Origin: Eutypa lata
Taxonomy: Eukaryota > Ascomycota > Sordariomycetes > Xylariales > Diatrypaceae
Assembly (NCBI GenBank): GCA_022661535.1
Contig: JAKULF010000007.1
Location: 620,001-684,000 of the forward strand
DNA: 64,000 nt
Reading direction: 5' to 3'
A model generated the notes under the pieces. It searched no databases. It saw only the letters and a program-made list of their open reading frames with translations, and had not been told where the DNA came from. Positions 23,103 to 32,700 of the stretch are shown piece after piece. Numbering within the stretch: position 1 is the first letter of the stretch; each line of letters opens with the position of its first letter. The position numbers and the translations under genes were made by a program.

Positions 23103-24519
23103 CTAAGAATACAAAGAATAGAACGTCTCGAACCGACGCATTGCCTTCTTGGCCACTTCCTGCTGTATAGAAATCGTGACTCTAGCCCAGCCAAATTCTT
23201 TACTCATTTCGTTGAATGATCGCCCAGGGCTAACGGTGAGGCCCTGTTCCCTCAGCCTAGCCGTCAGTACGTTTTCTTCATCTATTGACATCACATGCTT
23301 GCCTATTCTTGCAAATATAAAAAGGCCGTCAGTTGCAGGTATGAACTCAACACCTAGACGGTTAAAACCCTCGGCGAATATTGCGTAGGACGCTGATAGT
23401 CGTTGCGAGTTTATTGCAAGCAGTGAATGAAGCCGTGGGCTGGAAAGCAGGGTGGTCAGCGCGGCTGCGCTTATGGATGAGGTACCAGCGTATGTCAGAA
23501 TCGACACTGCAGAACGAATAGATGGGTTCGCTTGCGATATTAGACACCCCTAGCATTGTTAGCTTTAAATAGCGATGTAGATGTTAGACATACGATTCGA
23601 AGCCCGCTCAGCCCAAACAATTTACTCGCGCTCCATATCATATGAATGCGGCTTGCGTCAATATTTTGACTTCCACCATTTTCACCTTTCGATGAGAATG
23701 AAAGTGCCGACACGAACTTTGACTGGTCATTGGCCTGGACTCCAATGGTGGCTAAGGCATACAGCTCATCTGAAATGAAGTGTAAACCATGTCGTTGGCA
23801 GAAATTGAGACACTGTAGAAGAACTTCTTTCCGGTAACACCGCGAAAGGGGGTTCTGTGGATTGCACAGTATTAGAGCTTTGATCTTTGATGGCTCGGAA
23901 GCAGTATCGAACGCGGTCTCGAGAGATGACAGCAACCCAGCCGTGTGCGAAGTGTTGCTAGAGGGACTAGCAGCAATGATATTGACCTTCGGCCGCCCAC
24001 TAACGTATGGTTCAAATCCAACTGTGGCTGCGGGTAAGAAAGGTGAATTTAGTTATATCATCATCAGTTGCACTTACACCAGTAGGGTGTTGGGATGAGC
24101 ACGCTGTCGCCTTCATCGCAAATGCTCTGCACCAATGTTTCAATACAATTTCCAGCACCAGCAGTGAGAACTATGTGCTCAAGGGAGATCTCTTTCGCTG
24201 GATGGAAGTAGGCGTTGAAAAATGCTGCTAGAGCAGAGCGCGCCCTTCGATCTCCGCCAATAGCTACAGGGAGGGAGAAGATATTCTTAAGATATTAGCA
24301 CGAAATCCCGTAAACATGACAATTTCCACATACATCGTCGGCAGCCGACTTTGAAACAGCAGTCCGGAGTATTTCTCGAAGTTCATCCCGCAATAGAAGG
24401 TTTTCTGCACTAGACAGATCAATGACATTATCTGGATTGTCGCTTGTCTCATTCGTGATAGCAAGTTTTGGCATAAGCTGCTGCATCATTGCAGACATTC
24501 GTACGGATAGCGTAGCCAT
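23103..24519 (-). CDS. PLP-dependent aminotransferase, ACC-synthase-like
   Basis: Fold-type I pyridoxal-phosphate enzyme of the class I/II aminotransferase family, closest to the fungal ACC-synthase-like group found in metabolite clusters. Exons 24519-24334, 24285-24078, 24027-23594 and 23549-23103 join in frame to 424 residues. Landmarks: DLSSAEN near the N-terminus (34-40), the TAGAGN phosphate-side loop, NPQNP (187-191), Asp218 and Tyr221 (SDELYA), and the Schiff-base Lys267 in SASKLFGLSG. ARVTIS near the C-terminus supplies the usual carboxylate-binding Arg. The start at 24519 (MATLS) fits the family; an upstream in-frame Met at 24543 is possible. The acceptor at 24286 was chosen because the more obvious TAG near 24256 breaks the frame. 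In this context it would install an amine on a polyketide carbonyl or make an unusual amino acid. Confidence 0.87.
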
Positions 24520-24957
24520 ACTGGTTATCACTGAGACAAGCAAGATTGTAATTGAAATTCAAGGAGCCTTGATTCATGAGGTGGTGGTCTTGAAACTTGG
24601 CAGTTCACTGCCCGCTCATGTTCTAGCCTCCATTATGCACCGCTAAATCTCACCGGAATACGCATAATAGGTTTTATTGGATATGCAGTTACACGAGCTT
24701 ACTGTGTACATACGGATCAGCCATGGCTGACTGCATACGAATATGCACGAAGCTAATGTAACCCAATATGCTGTTACGAAGGCACAGCAATATATTAGGT
24801 CACATACATCACTATCTGAGACAGTAAGACGTCCAGATATCATAAAATGACGCTCCCTCTTTTTATATGGCTGTGAAAACGTAACGTTTGCTTCTGATCA
24901 AAACCCAATTCTTGGCAATCATCACAGCCGGAAATTACTGAGATAAACACCAGCATC
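24520..24957. promoter_or_regulatory. Divergent promoter region, aminotransferase / Pth11-like gene
   Basis: A 438 bp gap between divergent start codons. No specific element was identified; short open frames here are treated as chance. Confidence 0.45.
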
Positions 24958-26193
24958 ATGGAAGCAACGCAGCTTATGAAGGCTGCGGAGCATGAGTATG
25001 TCAAGGTTTGGGTCTCTCATGCTGTGATGGGCATTGCAGCAACACTAGCTGTTGGCCTTCGCTTTTTCGCACGGAAAAAGACAAAAGCAAGCCTCATGTG
25101 GGATGACTGGCTCGTTGTTTTTGCTCTACTTTTGATGTGGGGAGACTTCGCCTGCACAATCATGGGTGAGTAAGAATCTAATTCGGTCAACAAGATGGTC
25201 ACTAAGGTGCTAACGACCATTACAGAGCATCGCCCGTTTTTGAAGGGCGTGCCGCCGAATGATTTGAGCATCAAATTTCAGAGCGAACTTAAGTTGGTAA
25301 GTACTTCCTCAAAGCACCTAAGTAATGGGAGAACCTAATTAGTGGCAGATTTCGTTTGTCTCCGTCTTTTTCACAGGGGGGTGCGAGGTCTTCGCGCGAT
25401 TGTCAATCATATTCCTGTACTACCGCCTCTTCAGCGTCAAAACTTGGCTCGGGTGGTCTCTTAAGGCGTTTGCTATGCTTTCAATATGCTGGCTCGTTAC
25501 CCTTATCTTTGCCATCACATTCCAATGCAAGCCGGTCGCTGCAGTTGTAGATGGCGCGGTTGAAGGAGAATGTTATGATGTATTGTTGGGGTTTCTCATC
25601 ACAGAAATCATTAACCTTGCATTGGACGTGGGTGTAGCTCTTTTACCCATAAAAACGATATGGGATTTGAACCTGCCACTCAGAGAGAGGATAGGTATAG
25701 TCATTATATTTCTGACCGCAGGATTGTATGTAACAGACCTTTTCAACACATTCAACAGCTGACACGATTGTATAGGGTCATAGTGACACAAGTTATCCGT
25801 ATGGTCTTCGGGTATAACCCAGATCCGACTTCAAACCGAAGCATCACGTCTCTTTCCCAGCTCTCTGTGTGGACTGGTCTGCATCTTGGGTTCGCTATAA
25901 TATGTGCTTGCCTTCCGGTCTTGCGCATGTACCTACCAAAGGAGGATGGGGCCCTAAACACTAGACTCAAGCTTTTTTATCAATCCGTGTCAGGGTGGAC
26001 TAGTCGCATATCGCAGAGCAGAACAACACCTCGAACAACCGAACAGCAACTGCCGAACTACGCTAGCCGGATTGCATACTCAGGATATAAGGTACCATCA
26101 TCGGATGAGATTCCGTTGCGAACACAGAGCAAGACGTTGGTAGGCAGTTCCGGGCGCGAGTATCATCAGCCTCAAACCCAGGAATATGCTTGA
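24958..26193 (+). CDS. Pth11-like seven-transmembrane protein (fungal rhodopsin-type domain)
   Basis: Integral membrane protein of the large fungal Pth11/SAT4-like family, probably in the plasma membrane; members are thought to be orphan GPCR-like sensors. Exons 24958-25165, 25226-25296, 25349-25725 and 25776-26193 join in frame to 357 residues. Seven hydrophobic segments can be read. The first is near 18-37, then one at 51-69 after the family's DDWLV, one before FLYYRLF, then AFAMLSICWLVTLIFA, FLITEIINLALDVGVALLPI, IGIVIIFLTAGLVIVTQVIR and the last at LHLGFAIICACLPVLRMY. A conserved-type Cys pair (FQC and GEC) brackets the fourth extracellular stretch. The hydrophilic C-terminal tail of about 85 residues is Ser/Thr-rich. 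The first loop is shorter than usual. Its role in the cluster, if any, is unknown. Confidence 0.85.
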
Positions 26194-29100
26194 CGATCGA
26201 GGGCCATATGGCAACCCTGTCACGCAACAGGAGTTGACGCAGTTAGGATGTGAGACCAAGACTGGGTGAAAATCGCCCAGACAAGCTGTCAGGATGATTT
26301 TTCATAACTAGTTACCTACTCGACTCAAGTCCCTCATATATCCTTAAAACTTAATATGCCGTTTTCCTACATTGGGTTTCTTAGTCTGTCCTTTTGATAC
26401 ATGTCATTCAATTACACAATGCACGAATTTACGCAACCTTTTCCTTAATGTTACCTTTTGTCACTAGATATTTACCAACTTAAAACTTCTGTATCGCCCT
26501 AATCCCTTACACGGTATTTGTAGATAACCAACCACATCGTAATCGAATTCAATTCTAGTCACAGATGCAGGTGGTTTCAATCAAGAACTCACTTATACCT
26601 AATAAATGATGGAACTCCCCACACTGCGTAGTGGTGTTTATTAAATGTAAGTATAATTCATTTAGCATAACATCTTCGTATAGCAACCTATTTTATATGG
26701 TTTAGAATATCTAAAGGGATGGACCCTATCAAGTGTATGCATGTATTTACTAAACTTTGCAGATAGCCCTTGTATTGATGAGTTTAAAAATACCAAAGCC
26801 GATAGTTGAATGCTTGAATGAACAAGGCAAGCAGCTGATGGAGCGATACTGATTGGCCTGTTTCCGAAAAGTATTGTGTAACCTAGTTAAACATTCAATA
26901 AAAACCCCTGAATAATGAACGTAGGGCTCCACACTACCACTTACTATAGCTACGCCCCCACCAACTAAGAATGGAGTTAGATCAATGCGGGGTTCAGGGC
27001 ACAACAGGAATGGTAAGGCTCACATGTACTAGACTAGTTGAGAATCCCACGTACCGGTAAGGGGCGATTTCACTATACATGAATTCCCGCCACGTACTAT
27101 CCAATTAAAATACTGTAACCATAGAGTCATGTTGCATCAGGCAGCCAAGTAAGCACCGTTGTTCTTCGGAGGCATCCGGTCGTAGTAACATAGAACAGCC
27201 TATCGGTCCTGAGAGCCTCGAGTGGAGCTTAGTCCTAGCATGCATAACCGTTACACAGTCAGGATGCTTCAACTACATTCATCAAGTTGGTCTCGCATCG
27301 TCTCTAGACAACAGGCTCGCAAAATAGCTACCTAACTGCAACAAACGGGCACATGATAACTTATCATACGTCGGTGATAGGCTTAGGGTGAGACATACAG
27401 CACCAAGAGCCAGATGGGCATACTACATCATATCCGCCTTCCGATAGACCTCCTCTTCTGTTGCAACCTTAGATTATCAACATTCACTGTCACCTAGTAG
27501 TTACAGTCAAGAGACAGTAAGACGTTGTGACTCGTCTCCATAGTCAATACAGCAACACCATCTTCCCCTCTGCCGATGCTGCTGCAACAACTTCCGAGCG
27601 GTTATAAATACATCTAGAAGCAGGCTGTGCTATATAATCACCGGGGTCGCACCTTGGCTTGCCGTCTGATCCTATTGAGGCATATTCCGCATTCGTCAAT
27701 GCAACATAGTCGAGCTGGCACAGTCCAATTAGCACCTACATATAGGGGCAAGGAATAGTAATCCATATATCGTCAATACAACCACAGGTAGGCTTCGAAC
27801 TGTCGGGATCCCTCCACAGCCACTTGTGTTAGCTGAGTTGGTGATGATACCCGGGGGCACAAATGGTCGTTGGCAAAAGGGATGCGTTGACCGAAAGTGA
27901 TCGGCATCATACGGGATCGGACAGATTACCTGGCCATACCCAGTGCTACAGTCGCATGGTATAATCCAGCGCAACTACAAGGAGCAGCTTCTCCAAGGCT
28001 CCCACCTGGGAAGATAACTTAAGATCAATCGTGCGTATTGCAATTAACCATGATACCGGCATACCAGCCATATTGGGGTGGTTATGAAAGCAATAAGGCT
28101 GTGTAATTAACGAGTACTAGCAAAATCAAAGCTATCTCAAACAACGCCATGAATGCAGCCCCGTGATAATTGATAGTGACGTCCTTGCTAGGCTAGCTAA
28201 TATTAATAAATAGCATCGGGGGTAGATCAAATGCCCGGCCAGGGCGATCCGTTTAGACAAGGCAACCACGGCGGAAGTGTTGCTGTAGGGTAAGCTCGGA
28301 GGCTCTTAAGAAATCTAGGTTGTACGTCTCAACTGATGTATTTATGCCTTGAGCATCTTCACTTACTTAGGTAGATTCCTGAGACTGTTGCCAGATTTGT
28401 CTTTTGTTCTTCAACTTGATACTTTAATTCATACCTGTGATATCTTGGTTAGTATAGCAGCGCATCTATGATTCTGCACGAAAAGGTGCGTCTATTAGAT
28501 TAGAGAAACGAAGTAATCTACCATAGTGCAAGGACAGAAGACTCCAATTGTAGTACATAAGTGGATGCCTTGTCATAGCAACTACTCCTTGGGCTTACAT
28601 ACAATACATATATAGCCAACACCATCGTAATATTTGATGGACGTAGCTAGGAAGTAGCAATAGCATCTAGAAAATGGTGACAGCAGCTACCTCTAAGTGG
28701 TGGCGCCCGCTGTTCGATGCCTCGCTTAACAACGTGCACGACGATACTTGAAACGAGCTAAACGAGAGGGGGGCAAACACATCCCCCTCAGCGTAAAGCA
28801 TCGTCAAATAACTCGTCGAGCAGCGAGTCAATACATCAATAATATGCTGTCACAACCTAGTTGCTTCTTTCATCACTTCACTGCTAGCGAATCCCGCGGG
28901 CTGGAGCTCATTGGGGCTTGCGAGTCCTGCGCAGCACGTAGAGCCGGCCCTAAGCAGTTGGGACTGACCAGAGGCTATAATAATTTAGATTTATGTACGA
29001 CGTACTGGTCTACCATAAACGAAGAGCTTTCTTTGTTCGGTCGCGGGCGTCGGTCCTACACATAAAATTTCAAAAGGAATGACAACCGTCGGGTCAAGTT

Positions 29101-29285
29101 CTTTGTTCGGTGTGTTTCAACCTGAACCCGGCTAATGTAAGCTTTTTTCTTTTTCTTTTCTTTTTTTTTTTTTTTTTTTCTCCTTTGTTCCTTAGTATCA
29201 TGGCTACTTTTCGCTTCTTCCACTACCTTCAAATCTTAGCATATATCTCTTTATCTCGGTTGACCGCGCCATATACTATGGGAGG
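26194..29285. other. Gene-poor region
   Basis: Three kilobases with no supported gene. Open frames at 26750-27004, 27544-27735 and 27729-27974 (minus) and 28748-29065 (plus) are short and lack recognisable domains. The minus-strand pair at 27544-27974 abuts in different frames and could be an eroded gene, but I cannot name a family. No tRNA-like fold or tandem repeat was seen. A pyrimidine tract lies just before the next gene. Confidence 0.45.
29142..29194 (+). promoter_or_regulatory. Long pyrimidine (poly-T) tract upstream of the FTA2-like gene
   Basis: About 50 bases of C and T, mainly T, ending about 90 bp before the ATG at 29286. Such CT-rich tracts are common in core promoters and leaders of filamentous fungi, so it is probably part of this gene's promoter. 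Confidence 0.5.
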
Positions 29286-30391
29286 ATGGCTGGACTCCCC
29301 GATGCCCCTGGGCCGAAACTATACCCATTTAATACAGGCGGAGATGCGTTGAATCTGGAATTCATCGATGAACTGGGCAAAGGCTTAGTCTCTTATGTTT
29401 GGAAAGTGAAGATCAATAACAATGAATATGCTCTGAAAATCGTGAGTAAGATGCATTTTATTCCTCCCCGCCGCTTCACTTTTTACTAATGTTAGACTCC
29501 TAGTTTACCTACTACCGTGTTTCAGAAGAAACTTATGGCGTTGAGCTTAATGATTACGAGAAGGAACATGCGGCGAGTTACTTTCAGTCGTTTCAATGTG
29601 AGTGCAGGGCTTTTGGGAGATTAAAGGAGTTTGGGATGGAACACTTGGGCGTTAGATGTTACGGGTACATCACATTAAACGACACGCATTTGGCGTTTAT
29701 GAGGAAGAAGTACGATTTCAAGCACTGGTTCTATGATCCCAAATTCCATAAGCACGAGCCAGTTCGAGCGATCGTCAAAGAACTTGTCTATATGCCGCGC
29801 GACGACCTGCCCGAAGAGGAATACGTGGCCTTGCATGTGACTCCGAAGACAGTCTCCAAGATGTTTAAGGATTTGAAAACGATGCACCACTTGGGTATTA
29901 GCATCAACGATGTCGATTTCGAGAACTATATTCATGGGAAATTCGTCGATTTGAGTCATGCTTGGACCGCGCCCCATCCACTCCTTTTAAAGGGCAAGAA
30001 TCCCAGGGAATTCCCCCCTCTCAGAGGAGCGAAGGAAGATGCTATGAAGATGGATGAATTCATAGACAACTGGAATGCCTGCTATCCAGACCAATGGATA
30101 TGGAACAGACTGCTCCCCAACCCGAGCTATATCCGGAAGCTAAGGCGCAGAAAGGGGCGCAAAACGTGGTGGGATGTTCGGCCCGAAAATTTCACGTATG
30201 AATCAGCTGCAAAGCGATTTAAGACTAGCGTACCGAGACACGATACAAGAGGCAGAATATCAGAGAGAGAATCGCATACTGAGGCCTCCCACGAGGAGGA
30301 GCAAAAAGATATCAAATCAAAGAAGGGTAGGGGAGCACGGGGAAAGAATGAGTCGAAACCACAAATTTCAAACTCTAAGAAATCAGTTTGA
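29286..30391 (+). CDS. FTA2-like (Sim4 kinetochore subunit family) protein with kinase-like fold
   Basis: Exons 29286-29441 and 29504-30391 give 347 residues. The N-terminus (PGPKLYPFN, then a Gly-containing loop GKGLVSYVWKV at 31-41 and YALKI with Lys51) and ECRAFGRLKE (85-94) match the pattern of fungal proteins annotated as Sim4 complex subunit FTA2. That family has a degenerate protein-kinase fold. A catalytic-loop-like segment IND..DFEN (186-193, Asp188 and Asn193) is followed by DLS (201-203) in place of DFG. The His-Arg of HRD and the Phe-Gly of DFG are thus absent, so activity is doubtful. The C-terminal 90 residues are charged, rich in Lys, Glu, Ser and Arg, and probably disordered. 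Expanded FTA2-like families occur in accessory parts of fungal genomes, so a kinetochore role should not be assumed. It converges with the next gene, with 181 bp between. Confidence 0.72.
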
Positions 30392-30572
30392 CCTCGAGAT
30401 GAGTATATATACCTAGAGTTACAAGGCAATAAACTATCAGATAACAACTACGCCCATTCACTATGGCATGTATGACATATGTGGGAAATCAAGTAGGAAA
30501 TCTATTTATAAAATATTATCATACATGTTCTATATTTAACTCCATGAAATCAATACGGGAAAAGACAAATTT

Positions 30573-32078
30573 TCAAGCCACAGAGTCCTCACTAGATTCT
30601 GTACTACTATCGTCCGATTCATCTTCGCCTACATGGGCAATATCGTCCTTCGAGCTATGGCCTAGATCTGACAAGTCTTTGGATGCCGTATTGGTTGCAA
30701 TGAGTCGAGATAAACAGTCCTCCACACTCGATGCTAAGCCGAGTTGTACCAATGCTTCAAACCCCTCAGCGTTCAAGACATCGCCGATGGGTTTAGCCAA
30801 CCGGCCTTTCCGCACATGGCTGTCGATATACTTAGATCGCAACCGCCTGATAGCCTCCCGTTTTGTTTTCTGTTCTGAGGCTCGACCGGCTCGGTGGTTA
30901 TTACTTAGAGGCTGTTGCCGAGGACTCCCAGCAGGCGGCACGGGTGCCGCCTCTGTTCTTCTCTTTACCCTCTCGACCCATCGATTACACCTGGCGAACA
31001 AAGTAGTTTGGATGTCGTCTTCCGCCTCAGTGAGATCTTTGACCTGGCCAGGAGGGGTTTGGTCTTTTACCGCTTCCGATAGGTGATGGATATAATAAGA
31101 CTTACCATTAACATTACATCGGTACCACAAATCGAGGTCGAGCATCTTGTCTTCGGAAACGATATCTCGGTGTCGACGGTTTTGAATCATCATAGTAACT
31201 GTCCAGATAGCTTTATTCAAAGTCATACTCCCTGGCCCATGGTTCGAATACGGAAACCAGTCATATTCAACGCCGAGAACAGTGTTGGCCGGAAATGCAT
31301 CTTCTTTAATTAAAAAGAAACGAAGTACCGTCGTAGTCTCCGGGGTGAATATGAACGAGTATCTCGACTTGCATAGCAACGCATACGTCCCGGTTTGTTT
31401 CAGCGCCCAGATCAAGTGCCTAGTATCGGGGTCGACCAAGTCCTGTTCCTTTTCGAAGTCAATATGGTCATATGTATCTGAAACTCGGTCGAGCAGATGA
31501 GGCTTAAAACACGGACATCTCTTGCTGTCCCCTACAATGTCGGCTAGCGGGTCCCCAGTATTACTACTAACAACGGCCCAGTCAGCCCGGATCTCCGATG
31601 AAGCCAAGTCTTTTTCGTTCCTTTTCAACTTCTTCAGCTGAATACAATATTGATTCTCCACCGTGTAGTCCTTCCGAGGAACCTTTAATGTGTTCTGCAG
31701 CGTACTAGCTGTTGTCTTAATACACTTTTTGACTGTCTCGGGAAACCATTTCAGGCCCATATCATACATAACTTCTTCCCGGGTGGATACCACGAACTCC
31801 TTTCTTTGAATTTTGCTAATTCGCCTCAAGTCAATCCCCTTGCGCGGGATTTCCATTGCCAGCAAATCTTCGTACATCGCATGTATATTGGTGGGTTCGA
31901 ATCCTCTCAGTGGACGAACGTGTTCGAGCGAGATTTGTACGTAGTCTTTGTTCTTGGTACTGGTCTTACGGCCCCCCGGCTTTACCGTCAGCTCTGGATT
32001 TTTCATTTCCAATACATCTATCACTCGCTTCAGAGGCTTGGCCGTCTTCTCTTTCACCCGTCTCAAAAGACGGTCCAT
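30573..32078 (-). CDS. Hypothetical protein with possible PD-(D/E)XK nuclease-like motif
   Basis: Single-exon gene of 501 residues. No named family is recognised with certainty. The N-terminal third is basic. The centre has RADWAVV (Asp166) followed by VGDSK (Asp184, Lys186), then HLIWALKQTGTYALLCKSRYSFIFTP-type sequence in the 220-250 range. That D...DxK spacing plus a downstream RYSFI/VLRFF strand pair resembles fungal proteins with restriction-endonuclease-like domains, but this is pattern memory, not an alignment. The C-terminus is acidic and Ser-rich (last 30 residues) and probably disordered. It is tail-to-tail with the FTA2-like gene and tandem with the amidoligase on the minus strand. 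Confidence 0.7.
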   Translation of the reverse strand: MDRLLRRVKEKTAKPLKRVIDVLEMKNPELTVKPGGRKTSTKNKDYVQISLEHVRPLRGFEPTNIHAMYEDLLAMEIPRKGIDLRRISKIQRKEFVVSTREEVMYDMGLKWFPETVKKCIKTTASTLQNTLKVPRKDYTVENQYCIQLKKLKRNEKDLASSEIRADWAVVSSNTGDPLADIVGDSKRCPCFKPHLLDRVSDTYDHIDFEKEQDLVDPDTRHLIWALKQTGTYALLCKSRYSFIFTPETTTVLRFFLIKEDAFPANTVLGVEYDWFPYSNHGPGSMTLNKAIWTVTMMIQNRRHRDIVSEDKMLDLDLWYRCNVNGKSYYIHHLSEAVKDQTPPGQVKDLTEAEDDIQTTLFARCNRWVERVKRRTEAAPVPPAGSPRQQPLSNNHRAGRASEQKTKREAIRRLRSKYIDSHVRKGRLAKPIGDVLNAEGFEALVQLGLASSVEDCLSRLIATNTASKDLSDLGHSSKDDIAHVGEDESDDSSTESSEDSVA

Positions 32079-32700
32079 TTGATTTTCTGTGATATTGAGA
32101 CTATCTTGTTTGAAAGTGGTCGTAACGGGCTCGTGATATCATACTGTGCTTATCAATACCGACAAATACCTTCAATATATAAGAATACAAGCCCTTTGAC
32201 GACATATTGCTCGTTTTTCTTGTGAAAGAGCTATCAAGGGTATTGATTCATTGTATGATAAAAATAAACAATGCCTATAGTAGTTCCTCTGTTCGGCTGA
32301 ACACGTTGGATGAGTATATAGAGACTCATCAACTGAAAGTACCTCAAAACGAGATTAACATCAAGTATCGGATTTTCTTCATTCATACGATATACACGAA
32401 CGGAGAGAAGGAAAGAAAGAAGTACGGAAGAAAACTGAGTTAACATTCATCGCCCTTGAAAAGAATGTATGTCTGGCTTTTATTCTTCTGACTCTTCTAC
32501 GTTTTTCTTGCTCTATATTGTATTGTTTCATGTCTACGAACTCACTAACAGCTAAACAATTTATCACAGCCTTATTTATGGACAAAACGCTGAAGGTAAC
32601 TAGTATTAAACAAAACGTCAAACATTAAACAAACTACGACTTACTAATAATATTACTCACCTTATACATCTCATGTTCACTATTTTCATACCACTCTCAC
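32079..32700. other. Intergenic region between the 501-residue gene and the amidoligase
   Basis: AT-leaning spacer holding the promoter of the 501-residue gene and the 3' flank of the amidoligase. The open frames at 32207-32621 have no family signal. Confidence 0.4.

Noticed and set aside
24250..24262. TAG acceptor near 24256 for aminotransferase intron 1
   Set aside because: It breaks the frame; the AAG acceptor at 24286-24288 keeps it and gives the family-like NIFSLPVAIGGD sequence.
28748..29065. 105-codon frame containing ACESCAARR, superficially like a Zn2Cys6 regulator start
   Set aside because: The six-cysteine spacing is absent and nothing regulator-like follows; treated as chance.
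29110..29352. Open frame starting with a poly-Phe stretch, resembling a signal peptide
   Set aside because: It translates the promoter poly-T tract; the family start at 29286 is in a different frame.
30463..31086. 207-codon plus-strand open frame
   Set aside because: It is antisense to the 501-residue gene and has no domain of its own.
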